Both the position numbers and the translations under genes were made by a program. Positions 17,210 to 26,042 of a stretch of 64,000 nt of DNA are shown here, one piece after another; positions within the stretch are counted from its first letter, which is position 1; each line of letters opens with the position of its first letter. This DNA comes from Lacticaseibacillus porcinae (lineage in GTDB: Bacteria > Bacillota > Bacilli > Lactobacillales > Lactobacillaceae), in the NCBI RefSeq assembly GCF_003946305.1, contig NZ_RHNS01000001.1, positions 186,001 to 250,000 of the forward strand, given 5' to 3'. The notes under the pieces are model-generated. The model searched no databases. It was not told the DNA's origin and worked only from the letters and a program-made list of their open reading frames with translations.

Positions 17210-17266
17210 GATCTTTGAAAAACGCATGTAGCTAGCTGTGTCAGCGTTGTTTTCCAAAGCTCGACG
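17210..17266. repeat. Half-copy S3 of the small repeat
   Basis: It has GTAGCTAGCTGTGTCAGCG identical to S2 and ends in the same GCTCGACG, but lacks the left half and central hairpin. CTTTGAAAAACGC pairs with GCGTTGTTTTCCAAAG with small bulges, so it still folds back. The rest of the gap from 17267 to 17321 shows nothing else. Confidence 0.6.
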
Positions 17267-17321
17267 TCCAGTAAATTTAGCAGCAAACTGAGCCAATCAC
17301 CGACTAGCGCTTTACCCACAG

Positions 17322-19136
17322 TCAATCAAGTTTGTCTCCTGTCACCAGTACCAATTGTTTAGTCCCTCGCGACGTCGCCACATACCGGCGCTGATCACCG
17401 AACTCAGGATCTTGATAATACGCATTTTCCCAATCCCAAACCACCACGAAATCAAATTCAAGCCCCTTGGCCAACCCGACCGGCAAGATATTCAGGCCTG
17501 CGCTGACAGTTTTTTGACTATCAGTCGTCAACAGTTGGCCATCGATGTGTTGCGCAAGCTGCTCAGCACTTTCAGCATCTGGTGTGATGATCGCGATACT
17601 TTGCGTAGCAGTCGCGTGAAAGCCCGTCAAGGCTTCAGTCAATTGCGATGCATCAATCGTTTGCGGCGTCTCGCCTGTTGCTTGCACCGCTTGAATTTTG
17701 CCCGCCCAAAGATCGCCGGCATATTGTGCAAAGGTTTCAGTGATCGCGCCAGTTGCGCGATAGCTGGTCGTCAATTGCATCAAAGCCGTTCGTCGATCAA
17801 GAAAATAATCAGCGATCGTCACTGGTGCTCCGGATAGTTTTTGACTAGGATCACCGACGATCGTCAATTCACTTTTCGCAAAAATATTGCGGATCACGCG
17901 CCACATGGCATCTGGATAGTCTTGTGCTTCGTCAATAAAGACAGATTTCAGCTCACTTTGTTGATAGGCAGTGATGCGGAGTAACAAATACAACTGATCG
18001 AAGTGACTCATGGGCGGCAAAGCAAAGGCTTGGGCAAAAGCTTCAAAGTTCAGCCACTGCGACAAATCATCAGGAATTTGATCCATCGCCTTCAACCACC
18101 GCCAAACGCGCTGCATCCGCGACAGAAACGATTGGGTATCGTCGCTTTGCTGCCACGCAAGTTGTCCGACATTGCCGATAAAAGTCGATCCCCGTTCATT
18201 TAACACCGCGTCGATTGCCGCAAGTTGTTCAACTTCAGGATCGATCGCTTCTACGCCAAAGCGTGAGGCCAATTGATTTAATAATCGCGGATAAGTGACT
18301 GTCATCGCTTCTGCTTCACCTAATGCTGGCAACACCCCTTTAATGTATTGCCCAAAAGCCGCGTTAGGGGTGATGATCAAGATTTGATCTGCGGCCCATT
18401 CCCCACGATGTTGAAATAATTGATACGCCACGCGTTGCAACATCACCGAAGTTTTACCAGAGCCGGCGACGCCAGCCACGATCACCACTGGATGCGTTGA
18501 TTCGCGAATGATCGCATTTTGCTCGTGTTGGATCGTCGCTGTGATTTCTTGCAGTTCACCAGTGCGATCTTGTGCAAGCACTGCCAACAACAGTGGATCG
18601 CCCACTGCAGTTTGGCTGTCAATGGCATGGATCAAGTGATCATGATCGATCACTAATTGGGTCCGCCCAACCACCTGCACGGCAATATCACGGCCATTTG
18701 CCGTGTATGTCGTTGCGCCAGTACGGTTAGCATAATAAGCATCAGCCATTGGTGCCCGCCAATCGTAAACTAAATCATTGGTATCGGTATCCGCATACCC
18801 GACTTTACCCAAATAAAAAGCTTCTGGGCCATCACCATAATCAAGGGTCAACTTGGCAAAATAAGCTTGCGGCACCAATAGTTTGGCATGTGACAACCGA
18901 ACAACAGCAGCGTCATAGCGACTGTTCAAAGTGTCGATTTGGCGATTGTTGGCTTCAATGCTAGCAAAGGTGTCTAAAGTTTCGGTCATGGAGCCCAGAT
19001 CTAAATGGCCTTCTGCGGCTAATTGTTGCTTCACCGCGCGACCTTCGAATTGCAGATCAGCGAGCTTTTGCGTCAGTTCCGTGACATCAGTGGTCAATTG
19101 CGTGTACAGTTCGTTCAAGTGTTGGGATTCATCCAT
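17322..19136 (-). CDS. HelD-like superfamily 1 helicase
   Basis: A 604-residue UvrD/Rep-like protein of the HelD (RNA-polymerase-recycling) group. HelD proteins pull stalled RNA polymerase off DNA; the assignment rests on the layout, not on a test. An N-terminal coiled coil (about 1-90) precedes the ATPase with TIQHEQNAII and Walker A GVAGSGKTS (222-230), Walker B FIDEAQDYPDAMW, and a final motif VATSRGTKQLVLV. It is somewhat shorter than B. subtilis HelD. The ATG at 19136 is chosen because GAGGTGAT stands in front of it; the frame stays open far upstream without a site. It is a single-gene unit. Confidence 0.85.
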   Translation of the reverse strand: MDESQHLNELYTQLTTDVTELTQKLADLQFEGRAVKQQLAAEGHLDLGSMTETLDTFASIEANNRQIDTLNSRYDAAVVRLSHAKLLVPQAYFAKLTLDYGDGPEAFYLGKVGYADTDTNDLVYDWRAPMADAYYANRTGATTYTANGRDIAVQVVGRTQLVIDHDHLIHAIDSQTAVGDPLLLAVLAQDRTGELQEITATIQHEQNAIIRESTHPVVIVAGVAGSGKTSVMLQRVAYQLFQHRGEWAADQILIITPNAAFGQYIKGVLPALGEAEAMTVTYPRLLNQLASRFGVEAIDPEVEQLAAIDAVLNERGSTFIGNVGQLAWQQSDDTQSFLSRMQRVWRWLKAMDQIPDDLSQWLNFEAFAQAFALPPMSHFDQLYLLLRITAYQQSELKSVFIDEAQDYPDAMWRVIRNIFAKSELTIVGDPSQKLSGAPVTIADYFLDRRTALMQLTTSYRATGAITETFAQYAGDLWAGKIQAVQATGETPQTIDASQLTEALTGFHATATQSIAIITPDAESAEQLAQHIDGQLLTTDSQKTVSAGLNILPVGLAKGLEFDFVVVWDWENAYYQDPEFGDQRRYVATSRGTKQLVLVTGDKLD

Positions 19137-19191
19137 GTCATCACCTCGGCTTACTAGTGTACGCTGATCGACGCAAAGAACCAGTCTGTTT

Positions 19192-19263
19192 TTGACTGGA
19201 CAAGCCATGGTATAATAGTCATGGAGAAGTGGTGACTGGGAACAGTCAGCGCTATTTTTTTTT
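19192..19263 (+). promoter_or_regulatory. Extended -10 promoter followed at once by a terminator
   Basis: On the plus strand TGGTATAAT (extended -10, TATAAT at 19211-19216) would start RNA near 19223. Only five bases on, AGTGGTGACTG (19228-19238) pairs with CAGTCAGCGCT (19243-19253) around GGAA, and nine T follow at 19255-19263. The product would be a roughly 40-nt RNA with no downstream gene on that strand. It diverges from the helicase gene. A TTGACT at 19192-19197 is too close to act as a normal -35. Confidence 0.55.
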
Positions 19264-19272
19264 GCACGCACG

Positions 19273-19648
19273 AAAACCACGGCCCAGCATTTTCAAAACT
19301 GGCCCGTGGTCCGTTACTTATCTCATTTGTTCCTTTGGCGCGCAAGAAACACGCCTTAGGGTGGTGCGGTATTATATCGAGGATTTCGTTCCCCGCCGGA
19401 TCAGACAGGCAGAATCACCAGCTGCGCGAACTTGGATGGCTACCAAGATTACCCAAGCCTGTGGGCGGACTCCCACATGTTGCTCACTTACCCTGTGTTA
19501 CCGTAGCTCGGATCGCGGTTTCGTCATGCGCACTCTGGGTAGTAGGACTTTGACTGCTGTCGCCAACAGCCAAGGCGAGCGTACCAATGAAGGTCAAAGA
19601 CTGCAAGCCAAGCTCGAGTCTCAACTACTTTGATCTTCGCGGAATTCA
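19273..19648 (-). ncRNA. Candidate large non-coding RNA B
   Basis: No gene fits this 700-bp gap. On the minus strand TTGCAA (19678-19683) and TAGAAT (19655-19660), 17 bases apart, would start a transcript near 19648. About 375 nt on, a stem pairing ACCACGG with CCGTGGT (19277-19310) ends in TTTT. Inside, CTTTGAC pairs with GTCAAAG around a CGCC/GGCG hairpin, and GTGGG pairs with CCCAC. The -35 overlaps a near-match to a cre box. I find no RNase P, tmRNA, 6S or SRP core. A 134-residue plus-strand frame over it looks random. Identity unknown. Confidence 0.4.
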
Positions 19649-19810
19649 TCCTGAATTCTACTCCGAGTTCAATTAAATTGCAAGCGTTTTAATTGTAAAT
19701 GTTTTGTATCGTGACACTACGATAATATGTGATTTTTCGCGCTTGTTGCGACATTGCAGTTTCAATTGGTCTGGTGAATAATTCATACGCCAATGTCAAA
19801 GATTTTTCCT

Positions 19811-19848
19811 AAAAAAACGCGCCGACACGAAGTTCGTGAAGGCGCGTT
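19811..19848 (-). terminator. Terminator of thiN
   Basis: On the minus strand AACGCGCC pairs with GGCGCGTT, the loop contains a second inner stem CACGAA with TTCGTG, and a long run of T follows. Confidence 0.88.
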
Positions 19849-19851
19849 TGG

Positions 19852-20517
19852 TTAATTATCTTGTTGCTGCCCACGTAAATCGCGACTTTGAATCACCGCA
19901 ACAATCCCTTTCGTCCAACTGATTGTCGCCGACTGTCCCGGCAGAAATTCATTGGATGCCCAAGAAAACGGCGTCTCACTTGACCAATCAGCTAAAGGAT
20001 ATTTCGCTCCTTGAATTTCAAGGTGCGCAATTGTCGTCAACGGTACGATCCCTAAATACCGATAACCTGCCATCGCCGACAGTTGATAGGCGCCTGGTTG
20101 ATAAAACTGAATGAAATTTTCTGCATCGATCATCGAAATATGGTTCGTGTAGGCTGCAAACCGCGGTTGCGTCGGCAAAAACAGATTCGATAGGAAATGA
20201 TCGAGCCGACCACCAGTCGCGCCAACCAAACAAACTTCCGTGGCTTGATGGTCAACAAAGGCGATACGCACCGCCATATCGGTATCAGTTTCATCTTGAT
20301 CAGACTTTTGATGCACTTCAGCCACAGCCTTGACGACTTGTTGATGTTCATCAATTGTCAATGAATCAAAATCGCCGACAACAAATAATGGTGTGATCCC
20401 AGCTTGAACCAAATGTAATGCGCCGCGATCGACGCCGACCCACTCACCAGGCATTTGTTGCCAATTGGCAGGATACAAAGCTTTCGGCCCACCGACTAAC
20501 AAGTTCAACCGTTTCAT
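19852..20517 (-). CDS. thiN: Thiamine pyrophosphokinase
   Basis: ThiN transfers pyrophosphate from ATP to thiamine, giving the cofactor TPP. The 221 residues show VGVDRGALHLVQAG (about 28-41), VGDFDSL (47-53) and the GATGGRLDHFLSNL motif (about 98-111) of the family. The start overlaps the rpe stop by four bases (ATGA), so the two are coupled. It is the last gene of the long prkC-rsgA-rpe-thiN run. Confidence 0.94.
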   Translation of the reverse strand: MKRLNLLVGGPKALYPANWQQMPGEWVGVDRGALHLVQAGITPLFVVGDFDSLTIDEHQQVVKAVAEVHQKSDQDETDTDMAVRIAFVDHQATEVCLVGATGGRLDHFLSNLFLPTQPRFAAYTNHISMIDAENFIQFYQPGAYQLSAMAGYRYLGIVPLTTIAHLEIQGAKYPLADWSSETPFSWASNEFLPGQSATISWTKGIVAVIQSRDLRGQQQDN

Positions 20518-21158
20518 CGCAAGGCCTGCAATTTTGCTAATTGGGCAGCAGGATCGCCATTGTAAACATAAGAACCAGCTACTGCAATGTCTGCACCAGC
20601 TTTTGCCACCACGGCACCAGTTTGATCGTTGATCCCACCATCGACTTCAATGGCAAAATGCAAACCTAATGCTTCCCGTGCTTTGGCTAAGCGAGAAACT
20701 TTATCTGCCATTGCTGGCAAGAATTGTTGACCACCAAAACCAGGATTCACCGTCATGATCAACACTTGATCAAGCATCGGCAATAATTCTTCTAACGCAC
20801 TCAACGGCGTCCCAGGATTTAACACCACGCCAGCTTTGACGCCGTGGTTATGCATCAATTGAATCGCGCGCGCAATGTGCGGCGTCGCTTCCACATGCAC
20901 CAGCAACGTATCGGCACCAGCTTGGGCAAACAATGGGATCCAAAATTCAGGATCAGACACCATTAAATGCACATCCAAAGGCAAGTTCGTCACTGGCCGC
21001 AACGCCGACACGATCCCTGGTCCAAACGATAAATTCGGGACAAAATGACCATCCATGATGTCAACATGCAACAAGTCTGCCCCAGCATTTTCGACGAGTT
21101 GGACGTCACGTTGTAAATTCGCAAAATCAGCACTTAAAATCGATGGCGCAATTTTCAT
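20514..21158 (-). CDS. rpe: Ribulose-phosphate 3-epimerase
   Basis: Rpe interconverts ribulose-5-phosphate and xylulose-5-phosphate in the pentose-phosphate/phosphoketolase route. The 214 residues form a TIM barrel with SILSADFANL (7-16), HVDIMDGHFVPN (31-42), MTVNPGFGGQ and EVDGGIND, including the metal-binding His and Asp residues. It lies 13 bases after rsgA, a conserved Firmicute order. Confidence 0.96.
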   Translation of the reverse strand: MKIAPSILSADFANLQRDVQLVENAGADLLHVDIMDGHFVPNLSFGPGIVSALRPVTNLPLDVHLMVSDPEFWIPLFAQAGADTLLVHVEATPHIARAIQLMHNHGVKAGVVLNPGTPLSALEELLPMLDQVLIMTVNPGFGGQQFLPAMADKVSRLAKAREALGLHFAIEVDGGINDQTGAVVAKAGADIAVAGSYVYNGDPAAQLAKLQALR

Positions 21159-21171
21159 AAAAAAGCTCCTC

Positions 21172-22077
21172 CTATTTCCGATATGTTGGGCGTTGGCCCG
21201 CTAGCTCGGTGTGAAATTGAACATAATCATCATAACGGCTCGTCATAATTTTCCCAGCTTCAAGGGCAGCTTTCACGGCACACTTGGGTTCATTGAGGTG
21301 TTGGCAACCGCGAAACTTGCAGTCTCCTGCTAAAGCCACAAATTCTGGAAAACGATCGCGCAAGTCGTCTAGTGTCACATCCAGCAATCCTAATGAGGAA
21401 AATCCTGGCGTGTCTGCCACTAATCCACCATCAGTCGCAAACAACTCAGTGGTGCGCGTGGTGTGTTTCCCACGATTCAACGCTTTAGAGATCTCACCAG
21501 TCGCTAAACTTAGCCCTGGCACCAAATGGTTGATCAACGTCGATTTCCCAGCCCCAGTTTGCCCAGTAAAAATCGTCAAGCGATCGGCAAACGTCGCTTT
21601 GACATTTGCCAGCAACGCCGGATCAAAAGGTGGGTTTGACGCAAACACCCGATAACCAATTTTTTCATATCCAGCAAGAGTTGCTTGGATCTCTGCTAAA
21701 CGTTCAGGGGTCACCAAATCAGTTTTGGTCAAATAGATCTCAGCGTGGATCGCCTTGCCTTCAAGATACACCAAGAAGCGATCGAGCAAATTCTCAGAAA
21801 AATCTGGTTCTGCCGCAGCCACCACTAAAATTGCTTGATCGATATTGGCAACTGGCGGTCGGACCAAAGCGTTTTGCCGCGACTTCAACCTTAATAAATA
21901 CCCGCCTGATTCTGGGGTATCACCTGGGGTAAATTCCGCGAAATCACCCACTAATGGGGTGATTTTTTGTTGCCGCATTTTCCCACGCCCACGCGTACGG
22001 TATACGGTATCGCCTACTTGAATATCATAAAAGCCACTGATCTGTCTGATCACACGGCCCACTAAGGTTTCTGACAT
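21172..22077 (-). CDS. rsgA: Ribosome small-subunit GTPase RsgA
   Basis: RsgA checks late 30S assembly and releases factors on GTP hydrolysis. The 301 residues have an N-terminal OB fold, a circularly permuted GTPase (G4 TKTD, then G1 GQTGAGKST, G3 DTPGF) and a C-terminal zinc motif with three Cys and a His (CKFRGCQHLNEPKC). The ATG at 22077 is chosen over a GTG six bases upstream that overlaps the AGGAG site. It follows prkC by 14 bases. Confidence 0.95.
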   Translation of the reverse strand: MSETLVGRVIRQISGFYDIQVGDTVYRTRGRGKMRQQKITPLVGDFAEFTPGDTPESGGYLLRLKSRQNALVRPPVANIDQAILVVAAAEPDFSENLLDRFLVYLEGKAIHAEIYLTKTDLVTPERLAEIQATLAGYEKIGYRVFASNPPFDPALLANVKATFADRLTIFTGQTGAGKSTLINHLVPGLSLATGEISKALNRGKHTTRTTELFATDGGLVADTPGFSSLGLLDVTLDDLRDRFPEFVALAGDCKFRGCQHLNEPKCAVKAALEAGKIMTSRYDDYVQFHTELAGQRPTYRK

Positions 22078-22091
22078 ATTCACTCCTGTCG

Positions 22092-23957
22092 CTACTCTGC
22101 GGTGGTGGAACTGCTACTACTTGACGCACTGCTTTGATCTGACGCGCTGCCACTATCGGTATTAGTGTTTGGTTGACTGCTACTGCTGCTGGTGCTAGAT
22201 GGCGTCGATTCACTACTACTTTCAACTTCAGGTTCGCTTGGTCCACTCGATACGGTGATCGTGACGGTTGCCCCTTTGTTGAGTTGCGTCCCAGAACCAG
22301 GCGATTGGCTGATCACTTTACCTGCAGGCACAGAATCAGATGTAGCGGTTTGCGAAGAAACGCCAAATCCATTCGCCCGTAATGTCGCATTGGCATCAGC
22401 TTCCGTCATCCCAGCAACTGATGGCACGGAAAGTTGATTTTTTTGTGAGGAAGAATAATTATCTGGTGTTGCACTGCCTTTAGACACAGTGAAAATAATC
22501 GTGGTGTTAGAAGGCACCACTTTCTTGCCAGCGTCAACATCTTGGTCGATGATCTCCCCTTTGGCAACAGCACTGCTGGATTCTTTCACTTGATGCACAG
22601 TAAACCCTTTTTTCCGCAGGTCTTTGGCCACATCGTTGTAAGTTTCGCCGGTATAATCATCAAGTGTAAAGCGCTTAGGACCACTGGATAACACAATATC
22701 AACTTCACTGTTGGTCGCGACTTCAGCACTTTGGGTTGGATCACTGGAAATGATCCGGTTTTTATCAACTTTTGATGAATGTGCTTTGGAGACTTTGCCT
22801 AGTTTCAAATTGGCATTTTCCAAAGCAGATTCAGCTTGGGTTTGCGACATCCCGCGCAGATCTGGCACAGAAACATCGTTATTGCCGCCAGATAAGGCAA
22901 CCACCACGCCAATGACGATCAACGCCACAGCCACCGCAGCAGCAATAAACGGCCACCGCGTTTTCAACCAACTCAGCTTCGACTTTTTCTTGGCGACAGG
23001 TTTCGCCGGTTCAGCTGGTGCTTCCGCCTTGGCCTCAGGCTTTTTCACTGCGCTTTGAGCGATCACTGGCAAGACTTTGGTTTCATCAAGATCTTCTTCA
23101 GCATTTGGCACGAACTTTTCTTCATGGGCACGCGCTGGTGATAACGCCGTTTTTAAATCGGAATTCATCGCATCTGCAGAAGAATAGCGATTATTCGGGT
23201 CTTTGGCAGTCGCTTTTAATACCACGTTCTCCAAAGCTTGCGGGATCCGAGGGTCAAACTGCCGCACTGAAGGCATCGCTTCTTGGAAGTGTTTCAAGGC
23301 GATGGATACCGCCGAGTCCCCTTCAAAAGGCACTGTGCCTGTCAGCATTTCAAATAAAATGATCCCTAGTGCATAAATGTCACTTTGACGCGTCGGCATG
23401 CCACCGCGCGCTTGTTCAGGAGATAAGTAATGCACCGACCCTAACAGTGAGTTGGTTTGGGTCATCGAGTTGTCTGACAACGCCACAGCGATCCCAAAAT
23501 CTGAAATTTTGGCATTGCCATCGCGATCGATCAAAATATTTTGCGGCTTCAAGTCGCGGTGAATAATGTGATGATCATGCGCGACTTCAACTGCCGACAA
23601 AATTTGTCCCATGATCTCAATGACACGTTGATAAGGGATCGGAAAATGTTCAACAATGTATTTTTTTAAATCAGATCCTGGGACATATTCCATCACCAAG
23701 TATTGTTGGCCATGGGCTTCGCCAACATCATAAATCGACACAATGTTGGGATGGACCAATTCACTAGTCGCCATGGCTTCACGTTGGAAACGTCTTGCGG
23801 CATCAGGATCATTTTGGAGATCCAAACGCAAGACTTTCACCGCGACATCGCGATCTAAGATCAAGTCGTGGGCTAAGTAGACATTGGCCATGCCGCCTTC
23901 GCCTAAGGTTTGCTTCAATTGGTAACGCTCGTTTAAAGTATAGCCTGGCTCGATCAT
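22092..23957 (-). CDS. prkC: PASTA-domain Ser/Thr protein kinase PrkC/StkP
   Basis: A membrane kinase that senses muropeptides or lipid II and controls wall synthesis and division. The 621 residues have a kinase domain (1-275) with GEGGMANVY, VAVKVLRL, HRDLKPQNIL and DFGIA, a transmembrane helix (about 335-360), three extracellular PASTA repeats, and a low-complexity Ser-rich tail of about 45 residues. The ATG at 23957 overlaps the stp stop in ATGA, coupling kinase and phosphatase. Three PASTA repeats is within the normal range. Confidence 0.96.
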   Translation of the reverse strand: MIEPGYTLNERYQLKQTLGEGGMANVYLAHDLILDRDVAVKVLRLDLQNDPDAARRFQREAMATSELVHPNIVSIYDVGEAHGQQYLVMEYVPGSDLKKYIVEHFPIPYQRVIEIMGQILSAVEVAHDHHIIHRDLKPQNILIDRDGNAKISDFGIAVALSDNSMTQTNSLLGSVHYLSPEQARGGMPTRQSDIYALGIILFEMLTGTVPFEGDSAVSIALKHFQEAMPSVRQFDPRIPQALENVVLKATAKDPNNRYSSADAMNSDLKTALSPARAHEEKFVPNAEEDLDETKVLPVIAQSAVKKPEAKAEAPAEPAKPVAKKKSKLSWLKTRWPFIAAAVAVALIVIGVVVALSGGNNDVSVPDLRGMSQTQAESALENANLKLGKVSKAHSSKVDKNRIISSDPTQSAEVATNSEVDIVLSSGPKRFTLDDYTGETYNDVAKDLRKKGFTVHQVKESSSAVAKGEIIDQDVDAGKKVVPSNTTIIFTVSKGSATPDNYSSSQKNQLSVPSVAGMTEADANATLRANGFGVSSQTATSDSVPAGKVISQSPGSGTQLNKGATVTITVSSGPSEPEVESSSESTPSSTSSSSSQPNTNTDSGSASDQSSASSSSSSTTAE

Positions 23958-24697
23958 TGGGCTTCCCTCCAATCTTGGTGGATGATCAAGGCGGTGATAT
24001 TATCAGGACCGCCAGCAGCATTGGCTTGATCGATCATCATTTGCGCTTTGACCCCTAACGGAATCGACTGCGCTAAGATCTTCGCCAGGTCTTGATCTGG
24101 CACTTGATTGGTCAACCCATCAGAACACAACAACAAGTAGTCATCATATTCCATATCATAAATCGTCACGTCAGCATCGACATCATCAGAAACGCCAAGG
24201 GACCTGGTGATCACATTACGTTGCGGAAAACGCTTGGCTTCTTCTTCAGTCAATTCCCCGTTTTTCACCAGTTCATTGACTAGTGAGTGATCTTCAGTGA
24301 TTTGCACCAAGTGATTGTGACGGTATAAATACCCGCGCGAATCGCCAATGTTGGCCACGACAAAGCGAGAACCTGAAATGATCACCGCCACTAAGGTCGT
24401 GCCCATACCAGATAAGTCGGTGTATTTTTGCGCCTTTTCGAGGATCAAACTATTTTCTTGTTGCAACTCAAATACCAACCACCGAACGATGGTTTCAATA
24501 TCAGTGTCACGAGTTTTTTCAAAGGCATAGCCAATATGGGATACTGCCATTTCACTGGCTACATCCCCACCGAGATGGCCACCCATGCCATCAGCGACGA
24601 TGGCTAAGGTGACGGCTTGTTGATTGGCAAACACGCCGACATAATCTTCATTGTTCGGACGCCTACGTCCGATGTCTGTGCGATATGCGTATTCCAT
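23954..24697 (-). CDS. stp: PP2C-type protein phosphatase (Stp/PrpC)
   Basis: This metal-dependent phosphatase removes phosphates placed by the neighbouring PASTA kinase. The 247 residues show RPNNEDYVG (13-21), ADGMGGHLGGDVAS (35-48), GDSRGYLYR and GGPDNITALI, including the metal-binding Asp residues. It is coupled by a four-base overlap to prkC and begins one base after rsmB ends. Confidence 0.96.
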   Translation of the reverse strand: MEYAYRTDIGRRRPNNEDYVGVFANQQAVTLAIVADGMGGHLGGDVASEMAVSHIGYAFEKTRDTDIETIVRWLVFELQQENSLILEKAQKYTDLSGMGTTLVAVIISGSRFVVANIGDSRGYLYRHNHLVQITEDHSLVNELVKNGELTEEEAKRFPQRNVITRSLGVSDDVDADVTIYDMEYDDYLLLCSDGLTNQVPDQDLAKILAQSIPLGVKAQMMIDQANAAGGPDNITALIIHQDWREAQ

Positions 24698-24698
24698 G

Positions 24699-26042
24699 TT
24701 ATTCTCCGACTCGCTCTAAGGTCGCAATGAAAAAGCCATCAGTGCCATAATCATCTGGGAACAATTGCAAAGCTGGGGCATTATGCGCTTGGGTCAAACG
24801 TTCAAGCCCAGGGGTTGGGATCTGATGATAATCAGGATGTGCCGCTAAGAAAGCAGCGACCACATTTTGGTTTTCGGCTTTAGCCATGGTGCAAGTACTA
24901 TAGGTCAAGCGGCCACCGACTTTGACCAAGCTGGCAACGCTATTTAAAATCGCGCCTTGGATCTCAGGCAAGTGTTGTAAGTCTTCAGGCTTTTTCTCAT
25001 ATTTGATTTCCGGTTTGCGGCGGATCAACCCTAAACCAGAACAAGGCGAATCAACTAAAACGCGATCAAAGCTGGCTGGTGCAAAGGTATCTTGAGCTTC
25101 GCGGGCATCCATCGCCCAAGCGTCAACGCGATCGGCTAAGCCTAACCGCGCAGCATTTTTAGCGATCAGCTTCACTTTATGGGGATGCAGATCCAACGCC
25201 ACGACTTTGCCGCCTGCTTCAGCATCTAAGTATTCTGCGATATGGGTGGTTTTCCCACCAGGAGCGGCACAAGCGTCAAGCACTTCAAAGTTTGGCTTTA
25301 AGGTCATCGAAGGCGCCACTAACATTGACGATTCATCTTGCATGGTGAACATGCCATATTCAAATTCAGGCGCACCAGCTAAATGGCCACCTGGAGACAC
25401 AAGGCCTGCAGGCGCAACTTTTGAAGGCGCGATTTCTGGGAAACGGTCTTGCAACTGTGCTTGCAATTCTGCGACGGTATGTTTTTGCGTGTTGACGCGA
25501 ATCGAGGCACTGGCAGGTTGATTGATGACGCTTAAAATACTTTCAGTTTTTTCCAACCCTTGTTCCTTGATCAACAGATCCACCAACCACCGCGGCGTTG
25601 AGGCTTCAATGCTTAAGCGTTCAATGGGATCTTTGATGGTGTCAAGGCTGGGCACCCCTTGGCGTTGAATATTCCGTAAAATTGCCGTGACAAACTTCGC
25701 CACTCCGAGTTTTCCGCGGCGTTTGGCAATTTCTGTCGCGTCATAAAAAATCGCACGTTCAGGGACTTTGTCTAAATACACCATTTGATACACGGCACCT
25801 TGGAGTAACACGCGCACCCAAGCATCAAGTTTGCGATTTTTGACAAAAGGCGCCAAATAAAAATCCAAAGTCAAACGATGTTGGATCACCCCATAAACGA
25901 TGTTGGTCAACAAATGGGCATCGCGAGGATCAAGGGAATATTTACTTAAAGTCGCATCCAACGTTAAATTGGAATAGCTCCCTTGTTTTTCAACTTTTTC
26001 TAAGACAGTGACCGCAAGATCGCGGGGATTAGGCTTCACCAA
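24699..26042 (-). CDS. rsmB: 16S rRNA m5C967 methyltransferase RsmB
   Basis: RsmB (Sun, Fmu) makes m5C at position 967 of 16S rRNA. The 447 residues have an N-terminal NusB-like RNA-binding domain (about 1-140) and a Rossmann methyltransferase domain with CAAPGGKTTH, the motif IV Cys in DSPCSGLG, and the catalytic Cys in TYSTCT. The frame overlaps the end of fmt by 14 bases; the start is a TTG, or the adjacent GTG three bases on, so the exact start is not certain. Confidence 0.95.
   Translation of the reverse strand: MVKPNPRDLAVTVLEKVEKQGSYSNLTLDATLSKYSLDPRDAHLLTNIVYGVIQHRLTLDFYLAPFVKNRKLDAWVRVLLQGAVYQMVYLDKVPERAIFYDATEIAKRRGKLGVAKFVTAILRNIQRQGVPSLDTIKDPIERLSIEASTPRWLVDLLIKEQGLEKTESILSVINQPASASIRVNTQKHTVAELQAQLQDRFPEIAPSKVAPAGLVSPGGHLAGAPEFEYGMFTMQDESSMLVAPSMTLKPNFEVLDACAAPGGKTTHIAEYLDAEAGGKVVALDLHPHKVKLIAKNAARLGLADRVDAWAMDAREAQDTFAPASFDRVLVDSPCSGLGLIRRKPEIKYEKKPEDLQHLPEIQGAILNSVASLVKVGGRLTYSTCTMAKAENQNVVAAFLAAHPDYHQIPTPGLERLTQAHNAPALQLFPDDYGTDGFFIATLERVGE

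Noticed and set aside
19352-19372. T-box-like AGGGTGG-GCGGT on the plus strand
   Set aside because: The sequence lacks the full GGTGGNACCGCG core, no terminator alternative follows and no synthetase or amino-acid gene lies downstream on that strand.
19229-19633. A 134-residue plus-strand frame in the gap before thiN
   Set aside because: No binding site, odd composition rich in Arg, Thr and Cys, begins within the terminator hairpin; judged random.
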